DNA from: Rhizophlyctis rosea
Lineage: Eukaryota > Chytridiomycota > Chytridiomycetes > Rhizophlyctidales > Rhizophlyctidaceae
Reading direction: 5' to 3'
Assembly: GCA_027596075.1 (NCBI GenBank)
Contig: JADGJC010000098.1
Location: 60,500 to 124,499 of the forward strand
Length of the DNA stretch: 64,000 nt
This document shows, in pieces, positions 26,601-37,900 of this stretch; position 1 is the stretch's first letter, and every line of letters begins with the position of its first letter. The notes beneath the pieces are model-generated. The model saw only the letters and a list, made by a program, of their open reading frames with translations. It was not told where the DNA came from and searched no databases. Made by a program: the position numbers and the translations under genes.

Positions 26601-29600
26601 CCGCCCTATATAGAAGACTCCACCCCTCCCCTTTTTGTCACTGCTTTTGTACCGTATGGCTCGTTTCTGACCGCACAAGATGGAAAAAACAATTGATGAT
26701 TTTACAGGGAGAATTATTTGGACTGTCGAACGCCGACCAACATGTCCGAAATCCATTTTTCCGGCTATCAGCCGTACATAACCCCCATTGTTTTGTTTAG
26801 GGAAGTTGAAACTTCTGCAAAACACCCCTTTTCCTCAGCCGGCGCCGAGAGCTCGCTCGTAGAGCGTGATTTAACTGCAGAGCACCCCTGTCCGGTCAGA
26901 GTGCGCCCCGCTGCGACGAGCAAATGCAAGATGCCCATCATGTAATTGCTGACCGCTTGAATAATGGGGAGTTCCCTTTGCCAATCCTGCCGTGCGTTCC
27001 CCGGCCAACCTTTTCCTGAAGGCCTTGTGGGTCTAGAGACTTTGGTAACATCAGGCGAATCCATGTCTGTATGTCGTGGGACTGCTGGATCAATGTGCCC
27101 TGGTTCTCAAATTCCGGACCGTGGCTACTGTTCCCATTCCCATCTCTACGACCGCTGAGGTATTGCTTGGTACTTCATCTAATCATGTATGACGCTTCAT
27201 TAAAAGGCGGCCATGCCGTTGGATTTTAGTCAAGACCTTTAGATATGTTCAACGTCGGCCAAGAAATGACTGCAGCAACCCATGGAAAGAAGAGCTCTCA
27301 TCTCCCGCCTCTGGATCCTTCGATATGGCATGTCCTTTTTCCCACTTATGTTGAATGTAATTTTTCTTTACCACCTCAGAACAATCCTCATCCTCCCTTA
27401 ACCTTATCATAAAGGCACTGTGCTGCATCAACTTCAAGAAACAGCACTGACACCAGCTGTTCCCTGCTGTCTTTCAACCAACGCCACAGTGACAGAATCC
27501 CCCCGCATCGGTTCTAGCACGATAATGTAAAGCAGTTCGAATCATACATGGAGAATCCCGGAACATATAGCATGGAAGTATCACCTGTGAAAATCTCTCC
27601 ATTCCCTACCGGCGTATTATCAGTTTATACACATGCTGCAGCCAACATCTCGATGGGCTTGCATCAACGTCGTCAGTCCATGACGCAGTTGCAGCGTAAC
27701 GTTTTTGGTGTACACATCGATTGCCTTTGAAATAAACATCAAACGGCGCATCAGAGCCATCATTTGAAGTACGTCTACCCCTGACGACCGCATCTTAGGA
27801 GGTGTAAATGTTGCCAGGACGGCCGTGAAGCATTGCGTATGTCGCACTATCTACCTTACCTGGCAACGTTTACCACGGCTCGCTTCACATCTCCACGTTC
27901 CATCTAGTCCACTTCCAGTACCTTCCTACAGACGACACAAATAACAAACTCGGAGCATGGAGATGGTTGAACAATTGTGGGCCGGACATCATCCGACCAA
28001 TTCAAAGGGAGGGAAATGGATTCACAATACGTCGGTACCAACTCGCATGGGGAACACACCTGGACTGTTTCTCGGGCGGGGCGATCTCGACGCTGTGACA
28101 AAAATGAATGGCCAGAGAAAGAATATGTAGAACATTTCATGAATCTCGCTGTCCCTAGCTCGAGTACCTCCCTCTCAAACAAGTTGGGGCATGTTGCATT
28201 CGAGCTGCCTGCATCTCCCTCCATTGCGCTCCATTTCGTAGTGGGTCCAACTTCTTTTGTTTCTTGCCATTGAGGGCTTTCCAGTATAAACCCCAACAGC
28301 ATCAAAAGAGAGAGAATCAATTCATACCGTACTATTCCGGTGGACATTGAGAAAAACCCGGTCCGTCATCGTCAATCTGTTTCTCCTAGCCTTTGACCCC
28401 TTTTGAGTTGCTGTTGTTTGTGACCACGTTTCAAAGTTGAACAGCACGACACGAAACTACTTTTGTAGACATCATTCACTCAACGCAGCGAGTGTACTTG
28501 GCGTATTTAAGCGTAACTTACAAATCCTCCTAATAAGTCTCGGGGCACAACCCGCTTTTGATTTCGCCTTCCCAAATCATCGCATCCATCGTGTATACGG
28601 TTGGCATAGCAGCCGGGGAGTGAGGGCCATTGTCTATGATGGTAGAGACAGATCATTCCAGATACTGGGTATTGCGGTGTTTATTCCTTTTTATCAGTTG
28701 TGCGCCCGCTTTTGAGATTCATCGCTTCCACATCCTCCACGGGATGGGATTGGAATGTGCCATTCAACCCACCCGAGTGGTCTCAAGCGCGACGGATGAC
28801 GGAATATTCCGGTAGTCGCCAGGACCATACCCACCTACCTTGGAATCTGAACCTTTTTCCTTTGTTTTTCGTTGTTTTTTTTGTGTGTCACGGGCAATCC
28901 ACCTTTCGTTAGTAATGACACAAAAAGAAAATTCCTGCGCTATGAAACCAATTGAGGGAAATGGAACCCTTTGACCATTTCGAAAGCGAGTCGCTAATCC
29001 GATCCAACATGATCACGCCTCAGAGTGTTGTTTGCCGCGATTTGTGAGTGTTATGAATTGATCACGCATCAATCACAACAAATTGGGTAGGAGAGCACAT
29101 TGCACAACCAGACACGTAGATACGCACACCGCATGTACAATTTGTTTTGACACTGATCTGTGCCGTACGATCCGGTTCCTGGATGCGCGAAGGGAAAAAC
29201 ATTAGTGAATGTCTACTACCACCCTCCTAGACCGGAAAGCAGAAGGATCCGAACTCTTCAAACACTGACCAACATACATTCAACACTTCGATTGGGGTGG
29301 AGACGAATCGAGGAGGAAGGCGGCGACTCCTGTCAACGGAGCATCTTATGAGCTTTGAGCGTTTGGATAGACACCGGGCGCCTCTGGAAATCAATACCAT
29401 ATGGTGACATGCATGGCCCATTGTCAGTGGTGGTCCATGGCATGAGGACAAAAATGGTGCACACCGATGAGGGCCAGTGCTTCCCCACTGACCGTTGCCA
29501 TCAATGGATCAGCAATGGATCAGCAATGGGATCATCCCTGGTGCCATTGCCAATGTGGCGTGCTAGGCGGCACAATGATTATACGGCAAGGCATTATTAC

Positions 29601-30371
29601 TCAGCAGCATGTGGTGTTGATTCATTTGATATGCGCCCAGTCTCAAGTCTGCACAGACCCTCCTCCAGTCCTCCTTCCACTTTCCCACGCCTGCATCTCT
29701 TCACAGATCTCTTTTTCACACCCTCATCTCTTTGCCGCATCTCCCTTGGTGTTTCTTGCACTCTTACTTCGACTCTTAGCTTTGGCTCCAGTCACCTCAC
29801 TACTCACTTGTCGCACTCTCACACCACTCTCCGGCCCAAACTCACCTTACTTACCCGCACTTCAAACACATTCGCTTCCACACAAACATCAGTTCCATCT
29901 CACAGCATGGAGTGGCTATGAACAGAGGAGGTTGAAGATGGTGGTGCTGGGAGGAGGGGTATGTCACTTGGGAAGCGGAGTATGGTGATTTTGTTGAAGG
30001 TCGGGGTCTTGCGTGAGGGGAGGGGGCGGGGAGGGCATTTTGACATGTGCGTGTACATTTAATAAATGCAAATGAATTCATATGATTGTGGCGCAGTAAA
30101 GCAATGGCGCCATTGCTCAATGGGCCGATCGATCCACCATCGGCGGCCCCCCTCCCCCATGCGGGGCAGCCCAAAGCCCAACCACTTTCGGAGACGCGTT
30201 TGTGTGACCATCGGAACTTTCCTTTCTCAGCGCGCTGACCTCCTTCCTTGCGCAGACCAAAAACCTTGGACGCGTTTGTGTGACTATCGGAACCTTGATT
30301 TCTTAACTACCCTAAAGCTACTAACCACTGGAACGTTCCCAACCTTGAAACCTGACCGGACGACATCAATC
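23606..30371. repeat. Gene-free region with diverged duplications
   Basis: No complete gene is visible. The stretch 23.74-24.17 kb recurs in diverged form at 25.61-26.04 kb: shared landmarks are GGTCCCATA, TGACCTTCCATCCCCACTCA, TTGCTTTTTGCCCTC, AAATGATGCTT and a long T run. Immediately before the second copy, 25.36-25.48 kb repeats the 3' coding end of the Zim17-like gene (GAGGAGTTGCAGTTTGTGCCGGAG and GTGTATC-TGTTGGTGGGG). Further echoes occur at 25.18-25.30 kb and 27.49-27.62 kb (CGCATCGGTTCTAGCA, AATCATACATGGAGAAT, ACCGGCG). From about 27.9 to 30.3 kb I see only short, unsupported open frames. Confidence 0.6.
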
Positions 30372-31287
30372 ATGGAATCAATCATGCTCTGGTACAGAAA
30401 CAAAGACGTCCTCAGCGAGATTTTAGAACATGTTGACGATGCTTCCTTGGCCACGATGCTGCTCGTTGACCACGCCGCTTGCAACCACGGGTTGACTGAG
30501 ATGTTTCGGCGGATGAAAGATGACCCAGCAAGGTTCGAACAATTCCGGCGTTACATCATGAGGGCCACTGCTGGCTCGCATGCGCTGAACAGAGCCGTAT
30601 TTGACGCGTGCAAGGTCCGGGTGACGAAACTCTTTGACCTCGTCAAATTTTCCACAGCACACATGCATTTGCTCCAAAAATTCGGTTACGTGGATGAGGA
30701 AGGTACATCTCGTCAGCTGAGGGGGACTATCCTGGACGATGCCACGAAATCTCTCATCAAAGTCATGCCAAAACGCCTCCTCTACAAGACGTGGCAGCCA
30801 AATATTTGTGGACAGTCCATACGACATGGAAAAGGAGGCGGCGAGTTATGCGGACTCGAGTCTCTTGCGAGCCATGACGGTGCAAGTCCTGCACAAGTTT
30901 CGAGATCAAATCGTCATCAACGAAAAGTTCGTTCGCAAGTGCTTTAGTCACAAGTTGACCGACGTCATCTTCCAGCTCATCAGGCAGCAGGAATATTTCA
31001 AGGTGGAGACCCAATGCAAAGACCTCACCGACTTGTGCGTCATCATGGCGTGCCAGCTTGACAATCTGGAGGTTTTTTCCCAGCTCACGCGGTCCGTGGA
31101 GCCCAGGCACATCCTCTACGCCATTCGATTTGGATCCTTTGACTTTCTCATGGGGATGTACAAACTCAAGTGGTCCATCCGGGATTTTGACAAAACCGTC
31201 GAATACATCTCCAGGAGCCCGGCCATGTTCAACTTTAAGGAAAGACGCTTTCTCAACTACTGCCGGGATGCATCAGCGCTAGGATGA
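30372..31287 (+). pseudogene. F-box/ankyrin-like protein of giant-virus type, frameshifted
   Basis: First gene of the virus-like island. The reading frame opens at 30372 with an F-box-like start (KDVLSEILEHVDDASLATML) and runs about 140 residues, then the sense continues in another frame through 31287. The switch lies near 30790-30815. The second half is leucine-rich and contains divergent ankyrin-like units such as DLCVIMACQLDNLEVFSQL and HILYAIRFGSFDFLMGMYKL. Paired F-box plus degenerate ankyrin repeats are common in large DNA viruses of eukaryotes, where they are thought to redirect host ubiquitin ligases. No intron boundary explains the break. A single-base sequencing error is the alternative to pseudogenisation. 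Confidence 0.6.
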
Positions 31288-31538
31288 GTTCGTACAAGTC
31301 TAGACTAATGATACTCTGTGAAATGTCGTGGACTCGGGACCTGCTCTCAGAATGACGAGATGACGAAGAGCCTGTGAAAAAATCTATATATGATCAGCGG
31401 TCCCTCTTTCTTCTGCGTTTCTCCTCACCACTGACGACATCTCTTCTCACCGTGAACGTCGACAAGCCCATCCTCATTGCTCGCTATTCATCCACTCGCG
31501 GCCAAGATGGGTCGTTGGAGAACCACCACACCTTGGAG

Positions 31539-31838
31539 ATGTCCATGCCCTCCTTTGTGGCCACCATTTTGCTGCTGATCTTTGCGCCCGAACTCCACAT
31601 GGTGTTGGTGTTTGGCGCGCTGTTGGCCTTGGCCCCAAAAATTTAGGCGTTCATGAAGGAAGTCATGCAGAGACTCTCTGATCATTACAAGACCGTCAAA
31701 GAAAAGAAAGATCATACTGCTCTTGCGCAAGGATCTGCGACTCGTGGGTTTGCTCAAGGACCAACCACAGAGACCTACAAACCGGCAACATTCAGCGATG
31801 CCCCAAGGCCAGGTGCCGATGATCTGTTCACGAGTTGA
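31539..31838 (+). pseudogene. Small membrane protein interrupted by an in-frame TAG
   Basis: From the ATG at 31539 the frame encodes a hydrophobic N-terminus with two closely spaced membrane segments (SFVATILLLIF and MVLVFGALLAL), reaches a TAG at 31644-31646, and continues in the same frame to a TGA at 31836-31838 with a charged, soluble tail beginning FMKEVMQRL. The tail has no good start of its own except a Met three codons after the stop. The simplest reading is one protein of about 99 residues broken by a nonsense change. Small proteins with paired membrane segments are typical inner-membrane components of NCLDV virions; the role here is unknown. Confidence 0.5.
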
Positions 31839-31890
31839 ACTACCAGATTACTCACGCGTTCGATCATTGCATGAGATCGCGTTGGATCAT

Positions 31891-32211
31891 TCAACTGAAC
31901 GGATATGTGCCCCATGTGGATGTGGCAGACTGTGGTTGGAGCGGTTGCAAGGAGTCGGCCAAGAGACCCCTGAGATTTTCGTAGCCCCCGATGTACTTTC
32001 CGTTCATGAATACTTGGGGAAATGTCTGCACGGCCACTCCAGCAAGAGAACTGACTTGGACCTTGTACATGCCTGGATCTTTGTCTATGAAAATCGTGGT
32101 GACATCGGCAGAGGGCATGGCCTCGCGAATGAGACTTGAAGCCCTCTCGGTGAATGGACATGCCCCCTTCCAATACATGATAACACGTGACGAGGTCGGC
32201 TCCGATTCCAT
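31891..32211 (-). CDS. Glutaredoxin
   Basis: A 106-residue thiol-disulfide oxidoreductase. The redox site is CPFT (residues about 18-21) preceded by the strand VIMYWKGA. The glutathione-binding signature TFPQVFMNGKYIGGYENL follows, containing the cis-proline TFP and the GG-YE motif. Glutaredoxins are part of many NCLDV genomes, where they serve virion redox or ribonucleotide reductase. The gene is intronless and intact. It has only one cysteine in the active-site motif, so a monothiol mechanism is likely, although most CPFx enzymes carry CPFC or CPYC. Confidence 0.9.
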   Translation of the reverse strand: MESEPTSSRVIMYWKGACPFTERASSLIREAMPSADVTTIFIDKDPGMYKVQVSSLAGVAVQTFPQVFMNGKYIGGYENLRGLLADSLQPLQPQSATSTWGTYPFS

Positions 32212-32283
32212 GGTCTGACTCTGTCTTTTGAGTGATTCTACTTTACATCCATGATTTTTTTCGCGGCTTTCTTTGATTGGGAA

Positions 32284-33612
32284 TCACACGTCCAAGGGCT
32301 TGAGTTTTGAGCGCCGGGTGGGGATGATCGAGATTCGCTCAAACAGGTCGTTCATCTTTGCTGCCACCGGATCGGTTGCCGTGGATGTCGCAGTGTTTGC
32401 ATCCGAGGAGCTTGAAATGAATGCTGATGTATGAGATGGTTGTAAAGCCTCCTTGGAAGTCCCTGCATGTTCATGTTGCTGAGAGGGCACGACTGATGTT
32501 ACGGGGGTTTTGATCGACTTTGGAGAAGGCTCAATCGATTTAACAGGCAGCTCAATTGTCTTTACGAGCGGGCCGGGCGACTTGAGTGCTGATGATGACG
32601 AGGAAGATGAAGAAGATGAAGAAGAGGAGGACGGAAATGGATCGGGTGGCGGTATGGAAGGCGGGGATGCAGGTGGTGGCATTGCATTTGGAGGGCGCGA
32701 TGGGACGCTCACCGGCGGCGATCTTGCGAGCTGGCGTCTCTGCTGATTTAGAGCTTAGGGGCCGCCCGTCGGCGGAGCCTTCTGCGAGAATCGAATAGCA
32801 AGGGATATCTTCTTGCTTTGCACTGGGTTCATGTTTTCGTCCAAGACCCTCAAAGTCATGGTCTGCCATTTTACCAGAGCACCCTTGTAGAGCCGGACTG
32901 GGTCATCATTAGCTCGCAAAAGTCGGCTCAGGCGCAGTGGTTTGAGGTAGGGGCATTCTGCGATGACGAGGTGGTATTGATGAGCGCGGCGGTCCTTGTA
33001 TTCAACCCGAGTCAGATCCACCCGACACACATTCTTCACGTCCACATCAAACACGTGGAACCCGTCCTCGGTGTTGGGGGCGCTGGTGAGGTGAAAATGC
33101 TTCATTACGTAATCATATGCATGTGTTCGCGTGGGTTGCCTCTGCTGTTGCTGCTGCCTGTCCCTCTGGGATCTCTGCTGCTGAGATGCCGGACCCCTCT
33201 CCTCACCGCGTGGAAGGCGGTAAATCTCTGGGTACAGATCATCGAGTCTCGTGGAGTGGGAAATGGACCCCGTTGGCGCGGCGATCGATGCGCTCGAGTC
33301 ACTCGGCATGAGAGGGGGACGAGGGGGATTCTGAGCCATGATAGGAGGATTCTGAGGCATGAGAGGGGGTCGTGGATTTTGAGACATGAGAGGAGCTGAC
33401 ATGGGAAATCGCTTGGGCACAAACTTGGGCAGGACTTTTGGTTGAAAGATGGCGGCAATTGGTCGGGTCGGCGGTTGTTGTTGACGGGTTGATGGGTCCC
33501 GCGCATACGGAGGCAGGATGAACCAGGCCGGCTCACGGTGATACCGCGGAAAATGATCTGGCTCTACTTGATACCGCGGAGTATAATCCGGCTCGACTTG
33601 ATGATGGGACAT
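32284..33612 (-). pseudogene. Virion-type protein with Pro/Gln-rich N-terminus, one in-frame TAA
   Basis: Starting at 33612 the frame codes for a Pro-, Arg- and Gln-rich N-terminal third (repeats of VEPDxxPRY and of LMPQNP/LMSQNP), then a globular part with FDVDVKNVCRVDLTRVEY, HQYHLVIAECPYL and WQTMTLRVLDENMNPV. That order resembles the conserved giant-virus structural proteins in which a beta-rich domain ends in a statement on Leu and Asn. A TAA at 32755-32757 ends the 285-residue part. The same frame then continues for 157 codons, Ser/Pro-rich with a run of 14 Ser, to 32284. Either the tail is lost C-terminus or a small second gene starting at a Met after 32712. The 33612 start abuts the stop of the preceding gene (TAGATG). 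Confidence 0.5.
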
Positions 33613-33945
33613 CTATGGTTGGGCGCAGTGTATCTCTTGAGGCGCTCCGTTGCCAATGTCAGAGGTGATGAGTCTTATGATCTTGTCCATTGCCAGCGCA
33701 TTGAAGAACACAACGGCGCGTTTGGGGTTGGAAAGGTGTTCAGGTGGGAGCTTATCGTGATGCTGGCGGAACAGGTTGCTCATCATGTCGGCGGTGACCC
33801 TCTTGTAAGCATCCGGGACGGTGTGTCCATGGTGCTCTGTGAAGACCAGTCTCACAGCATCGTACACGTTTTTGACATTTTTGGGTGAGAGGTAGGCATC
33901 TCGAATCTGACGGATCGTCGCTTCTTTGATGTCGGTGGAGGCCAT
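33613..33945 (-). CDS. Small conserved NCLDV-type protein
   Basis: A 110-residue, mostly helical protein: the core YLSPKNVKNVYDAVRLVF, then MMSNLFRQHHDKLPPEHL and ALAMDKIIRLI. The pattern of an N-terminal Phe/Tyr plus Asn-Val-Lys element, an internal MxxLxxxH segment and a C-terminal LN-type helix resembles a family of short proteins carried next to capsid genes in giant viruses. I cannot verify the family without a search. Its TAG stop is directly followed by the ATG of the next gene on the same strand, and it diverges from the virion protein gene at 34079 across 133 bp, consistent with a compact viral block. Function unknown. Confidence 0.55.
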   Translation of the reverse strand: MASTDIKEATIRQIRDAYLSPKNVKNVYDAVRLVFTEHHGHTVPDAYKRVTADMMSNLFRQHHDKLPPEHLSNPKRAVVFFNALAMDKIIRLITSDIGNGAPQEIHCAQP

Positions 33946-34078
33946 GTCTCCGAAGAATCTCTTACAAGCAGTTGCATCCTAAAATTTTACTACATCCGCG
34001 GATCGTCGCCGAAATAAATGAGGTTGTAACTAAATAACCAAGAGGTATCTATTTTGAAGAGAAAGAAGGAGAGAATCA

Positions 34079-34711
34079 ATGAACACGAAAATCAGACCTT
34101 CATACTGCCAGCCCATCTACGACCCGCGCCTGATGGAGTATACCACGTACAGGAACAACGTCACTGATCCAGTCCAGCCCACAGACCCCGAAGTCCTTTA
34201 CGAAATCGAGCGCCACACCTTGCATGTTTCCTCGCAGTTCAGGGACCGCGCCGTCTACCCCGACTCGGGGGCGTTCAAGGTGACCCTCCCTGGGGGCGGA
34301 TTCAAAGACGTGGTGGCGGTCGAGCTCATCGGCGGTACGCTGCCCAACCGGCCTGGATTGACGAACAGCCCGTACTTGCTCTTGGATCTTGGCGCGAGGA
34401 TGAACCAGGTCAAAACGTTGGACGGGAACACCTACTTTGCGGTCATCAACGTTTTCAACCACATCTCTGGTTCAACGTACCTCACAGTGGATCGATCTTT
34501 GACCGAGGGGAAGCCCAGCCTGTTCAAACCCGTGCGGGAATCCCTGCTGGAATTGGATGTGAGGATATTGTATGCGGACGGCACTCAGGTCTTGTTTGGC
34601 GATGAGCCAGTGGACCAACTCATGGATTTCCAAAAGCAAGTCTCCTTGATTTTCAACATTCATACGCGGGTCAGGAAGCCTCTGGCGTGTTCAGGGACTC
34701 GCGTGCCATGA
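34079..34711 (+). CDS. Virion structural protein of giant-virus type
   Basis: About 210 residues, intronless. The N-terminal half shows the pattern SSQFRDRAVYPDSGAFKVTL, then VVAVELIGGTLPN and SPYLLLDLG: a surface strand with conserved Arg-Asp, a FxVxLP strand, a VELxxxxxPN strand and a YLLLxL strand. This layout is characteristic of small beta-rich structural proteins repeated in Mimiviridae, Marseilleviridae and relatives. The second half (FNHISGSTYLTVDRS, LLELDVRILYADGTQVLFGD) continues the beta-sandwich. The protein at 33612 on the other strand may be a distant paralogue. The gene is intact. The next gene downstream is the host-type NLR, transcribed towards it. Confidence 0.7.
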   Translation: MNTKIRPSYCQPIYDPRLMEYTTYRNNVTDPVQPTDPEVLYEIERHTLHVSSQFRDRAVYPDSGAFKVTLPGGGFKDVVAVELIGGTLPNRPGLTNSPYLLLDLGARMNQVKTLDGNTYFAVINVFNHISGSTYLTVDRSLTEGKPSLFKPVRESLLELDVRILYADGTQVLFGDEPVDQLMDFQKQVSLIFNIHTRVRKPLACSGTRVP

Positions 34712-34996
34712 ACTTCCTCCAGCATTAGGTAGGACTAGTTGATCGTTGACTCGATCCGGCATCGGTTTTGTTTGGCCAGTTTTTTCGAGACAATGGTTTA
34801 GCAATTGAAGATACGGGGTCGGGTAATTTCCAAACCATCCATTCACCAACAGCAAGTGGTGACTTGCTCAAGTAACCGCAAATCCAAATGCTCTCCGTCC
34901 AAGAACGAGTGTAGCACTGATTAACCTCGGCCTTACTCCTGCACACGAGACACGCATCGTTGAATGCACTATCATGATATGTTCAAATACATCTAT

Positions 34997-37900
34997 TCAA
35001 GCAAGCCAGCCCCTAATGAATATGGCTTGACCGGTGGGACCAAAACAGGCAAGGACATCTTGTGCCACAGCCATCTTGCCACGGTACAGGTGAGGGATCC
35101 ATCCGGCGATCGCGTTTTCTTGCTGAGGAACCCGCACCCACCCACCATCTTCTTCTAGCGCTGAGACACTTCCGAACGCGTCACTCTCTCCCAAGAAAAT
35201 CCGAACAGCTGCTTCACCATCAAGATCGATTTGCGACGATTGCACCAACATTTCGCTCGACTTGGCCTCCACCATGACTTGCTCAACCTTCCAACCCTTG
35301 ACCTCGGTAATCGACCACGTCACGATACGAGTCCCATCGCTGCTGATGGCCACCGAGTTGACCCAACCCGTGTGCCCTTCCAGCGTCTTCACAAGGTTGC
35401 CGGTCCCCATATCCCACACCTTGGCCGTCTTGTCATCCGAACCCGTCACGATGCGCGTCCCGTCCCCGCTGATGGCCACCGACTCGACAGAAGAAGTGTG
35501 CCCTTCCAGCGTCCTCACAAGCTCCCCCGTTGCCATGTCCCACACCTTGGCCGTGTTGTCAAATAATGATGACCCCGTCACGATGCGCGTCCCGTCACTG
35601 CTGATGGCAACCGAAATGACAGAAGTCTTGTGCCCTTCCAGCGTTGTCACGAGGTTGCCGGTCTCCATGTCCCACACCTTCGCCGTATTGTCACGAGATC
35701 CCGTCACAATGCGCGTCCCATCGCCGCTGATGGCCACCGAGTTGACCCGATCTGTGTGCCCTTCCAGCGTCCTCACCAGGTTTCCGGTCTCGATATCCCA
35801 CACCTTGGCCGTATTGTCCATCGATCCCGTCACAATACAAGTCCCATCGCTGCTGATGGCCACCGAATAGACATGACTTGTGTGCCCTTCCAACGTCTTC
35901 ACTCGGTCACCGGTCTCGATATCCCACACCTTGACCGTCCTGTCAGATGAACCCGTCACTATGCGAGTCCCGTCGCTGCTGATGGCCACCAATCCGACCC
36001 CATCCGTGTGCCCTTTCAGTGTCCTCACGAGGTTGCCGGTCTCCATATCCCACACCTTGGCCGTGTTGTCATCCGAACCCGTCACGATGCGAGTCCCATC
36101 TCCGCTGATGGCCACCGAATTGACCCTTTCCGTGTGCCCTTCCAGCGTCCTCACAAGGTTCCCAGTGGCCATGTCCCACACCTTGGCCGTCATGTCGGAA
36201 GATCCCGTCACGATACGAGTCCCGTCGCTGCTGATGGCCACTGATTGGACCCAATTCGTGTGCTCTTTCAACGTCTTCACAAGGTCACCGGTCCCCATAT
36301 CCCACACCTTGGCCGTATTGTCCCAAGACCCGGTCACGAGACGATTCCCGTCGCTGCTGATGGCCACCGAACTGACATCACTTGTGTGCCCTTCCAGCGT
36401 CCTCACGAGGGCGCCGGTCTCCATATCCCACACCTTGGCCGTCTTGTCCCATGAACCGGTCACGATGCGAGTCCCATCGCTGCTGATAGCCACCGAACTG
36501 ACCGTTTTCTTGTGCCGTTTTAGCGTCCTCACAAGGTCACCGGTCTCTATATCCCACACCTTGGCCGTGTTATCAAAAGACCCTGTCACGATGCGTGTCC
36601 TGTCCTTGCTGATGGTCACTGAATCGACATAATGCTTGTGCCCTTCCAGCGTCTTCACGAGGTTGCCGGTCTCCATATCCCACACTTTGGCCGTCATGTC
36701 AGAAGATCCCGTCACGATGCGCGTCCCGTCCCCGGTGATGGCGACCGACCCCACACTATGCGTATGCACTTCGAGTGTTCGTAAACAAGGGGACCAATTG
36801 GTGTCAAGACCCTTAAAGACGTTGGCGATTCCTTTATTTATAGGTTTCGGCCGGTATGTTCGGCATAGTTGGGTGTTGCTGGGACAAAAGGGTAGTGCCG
36901 ACCAGCGAACATGCGCAGCACTGGCTGTGATGACTGTACCGAACTCTTGCAGGAAGCGCCACGTATCATAGGCCAAATCCCTTCATTTCTGTTGATATGA
37001 TCAGCCATATGAGATGGACGTAGCAAAAGCACGGCCGTCATACCTGCTCCGCGTTCTCTATCTTGAGCCACTGCTACAGGCCTGGAACTTTTGAAACCAC
37101 CTCATCCACCTTCCCAATGACGCTCAAAACCTCAATCCAGTCCAACAACTTCTCCTCCAGAAATGCATGTAATGGTGGTAGTGGGGAGAAGGAATCGCGG
37201 TTGTCGGTTGCGCACACAATGTGGTCAATCCAGAATTCTGCTGCATAAGCAAGATGGCTGGGAATATGCAAACGAATACGGTCGGCCAAATCCACAACGT
37301 CCGCGTTCATCTCTTGCTGGGAAATGCCACACATGTTGGGGCGAAGCAACGTGTTCAGCGCACCAAGACATTTGACAGTAACCATGGCATGTGCACTGGC
37401 GGTCACCACAAGGAGATCACCGGTTTGGGCGCGGGTCGGATCTTTCAGATAATCTTAACAGGACAGCAATGTCAGGAGCTATTGAACAAGTGATTGAATC
37501 ATCGTAAGAATGCAACTCACCAGTCACCGACTTGTGGCGCACTTTCACAACGTCATCATTCTTGATGAGTACAGAGAGTGACCTCAGAGCAATCTCTACC
37601 TCTTGAAGAGGCAATTGCAGGAGGTGAGCAATGGCGTCTATGCTGAGAGGTTCCTGGCTCACAACGACAGTAGCCACAACGTCTTTCAGAATGGGATACG
37701 ACTTGTATGCAATTTGGAGGGTGTCTTGGTAAAGAATATTGACGTCCGAAGGCAGACTTTTTAAGATCCGCGAGAGGTCTTTGACATCCGCGGCCCGTTG
37801 CAGGTAAGTTTCCACCATCGCCAGCCAAATAAAGACCCCGCCACTCTTCCTGACCATCGTGTCTCGCAAGAGTGTAAGCTGATCTGGGTCAAACTGCCAA

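Noticed and set aside
35262..36632. Long plus-strand open frames opposite the WD40 array
   Set aside because: They are shadows of the repeat: the antisense of each 126-bp unit happens to be open, producing the same peptide 10-12 times. No start context or family.
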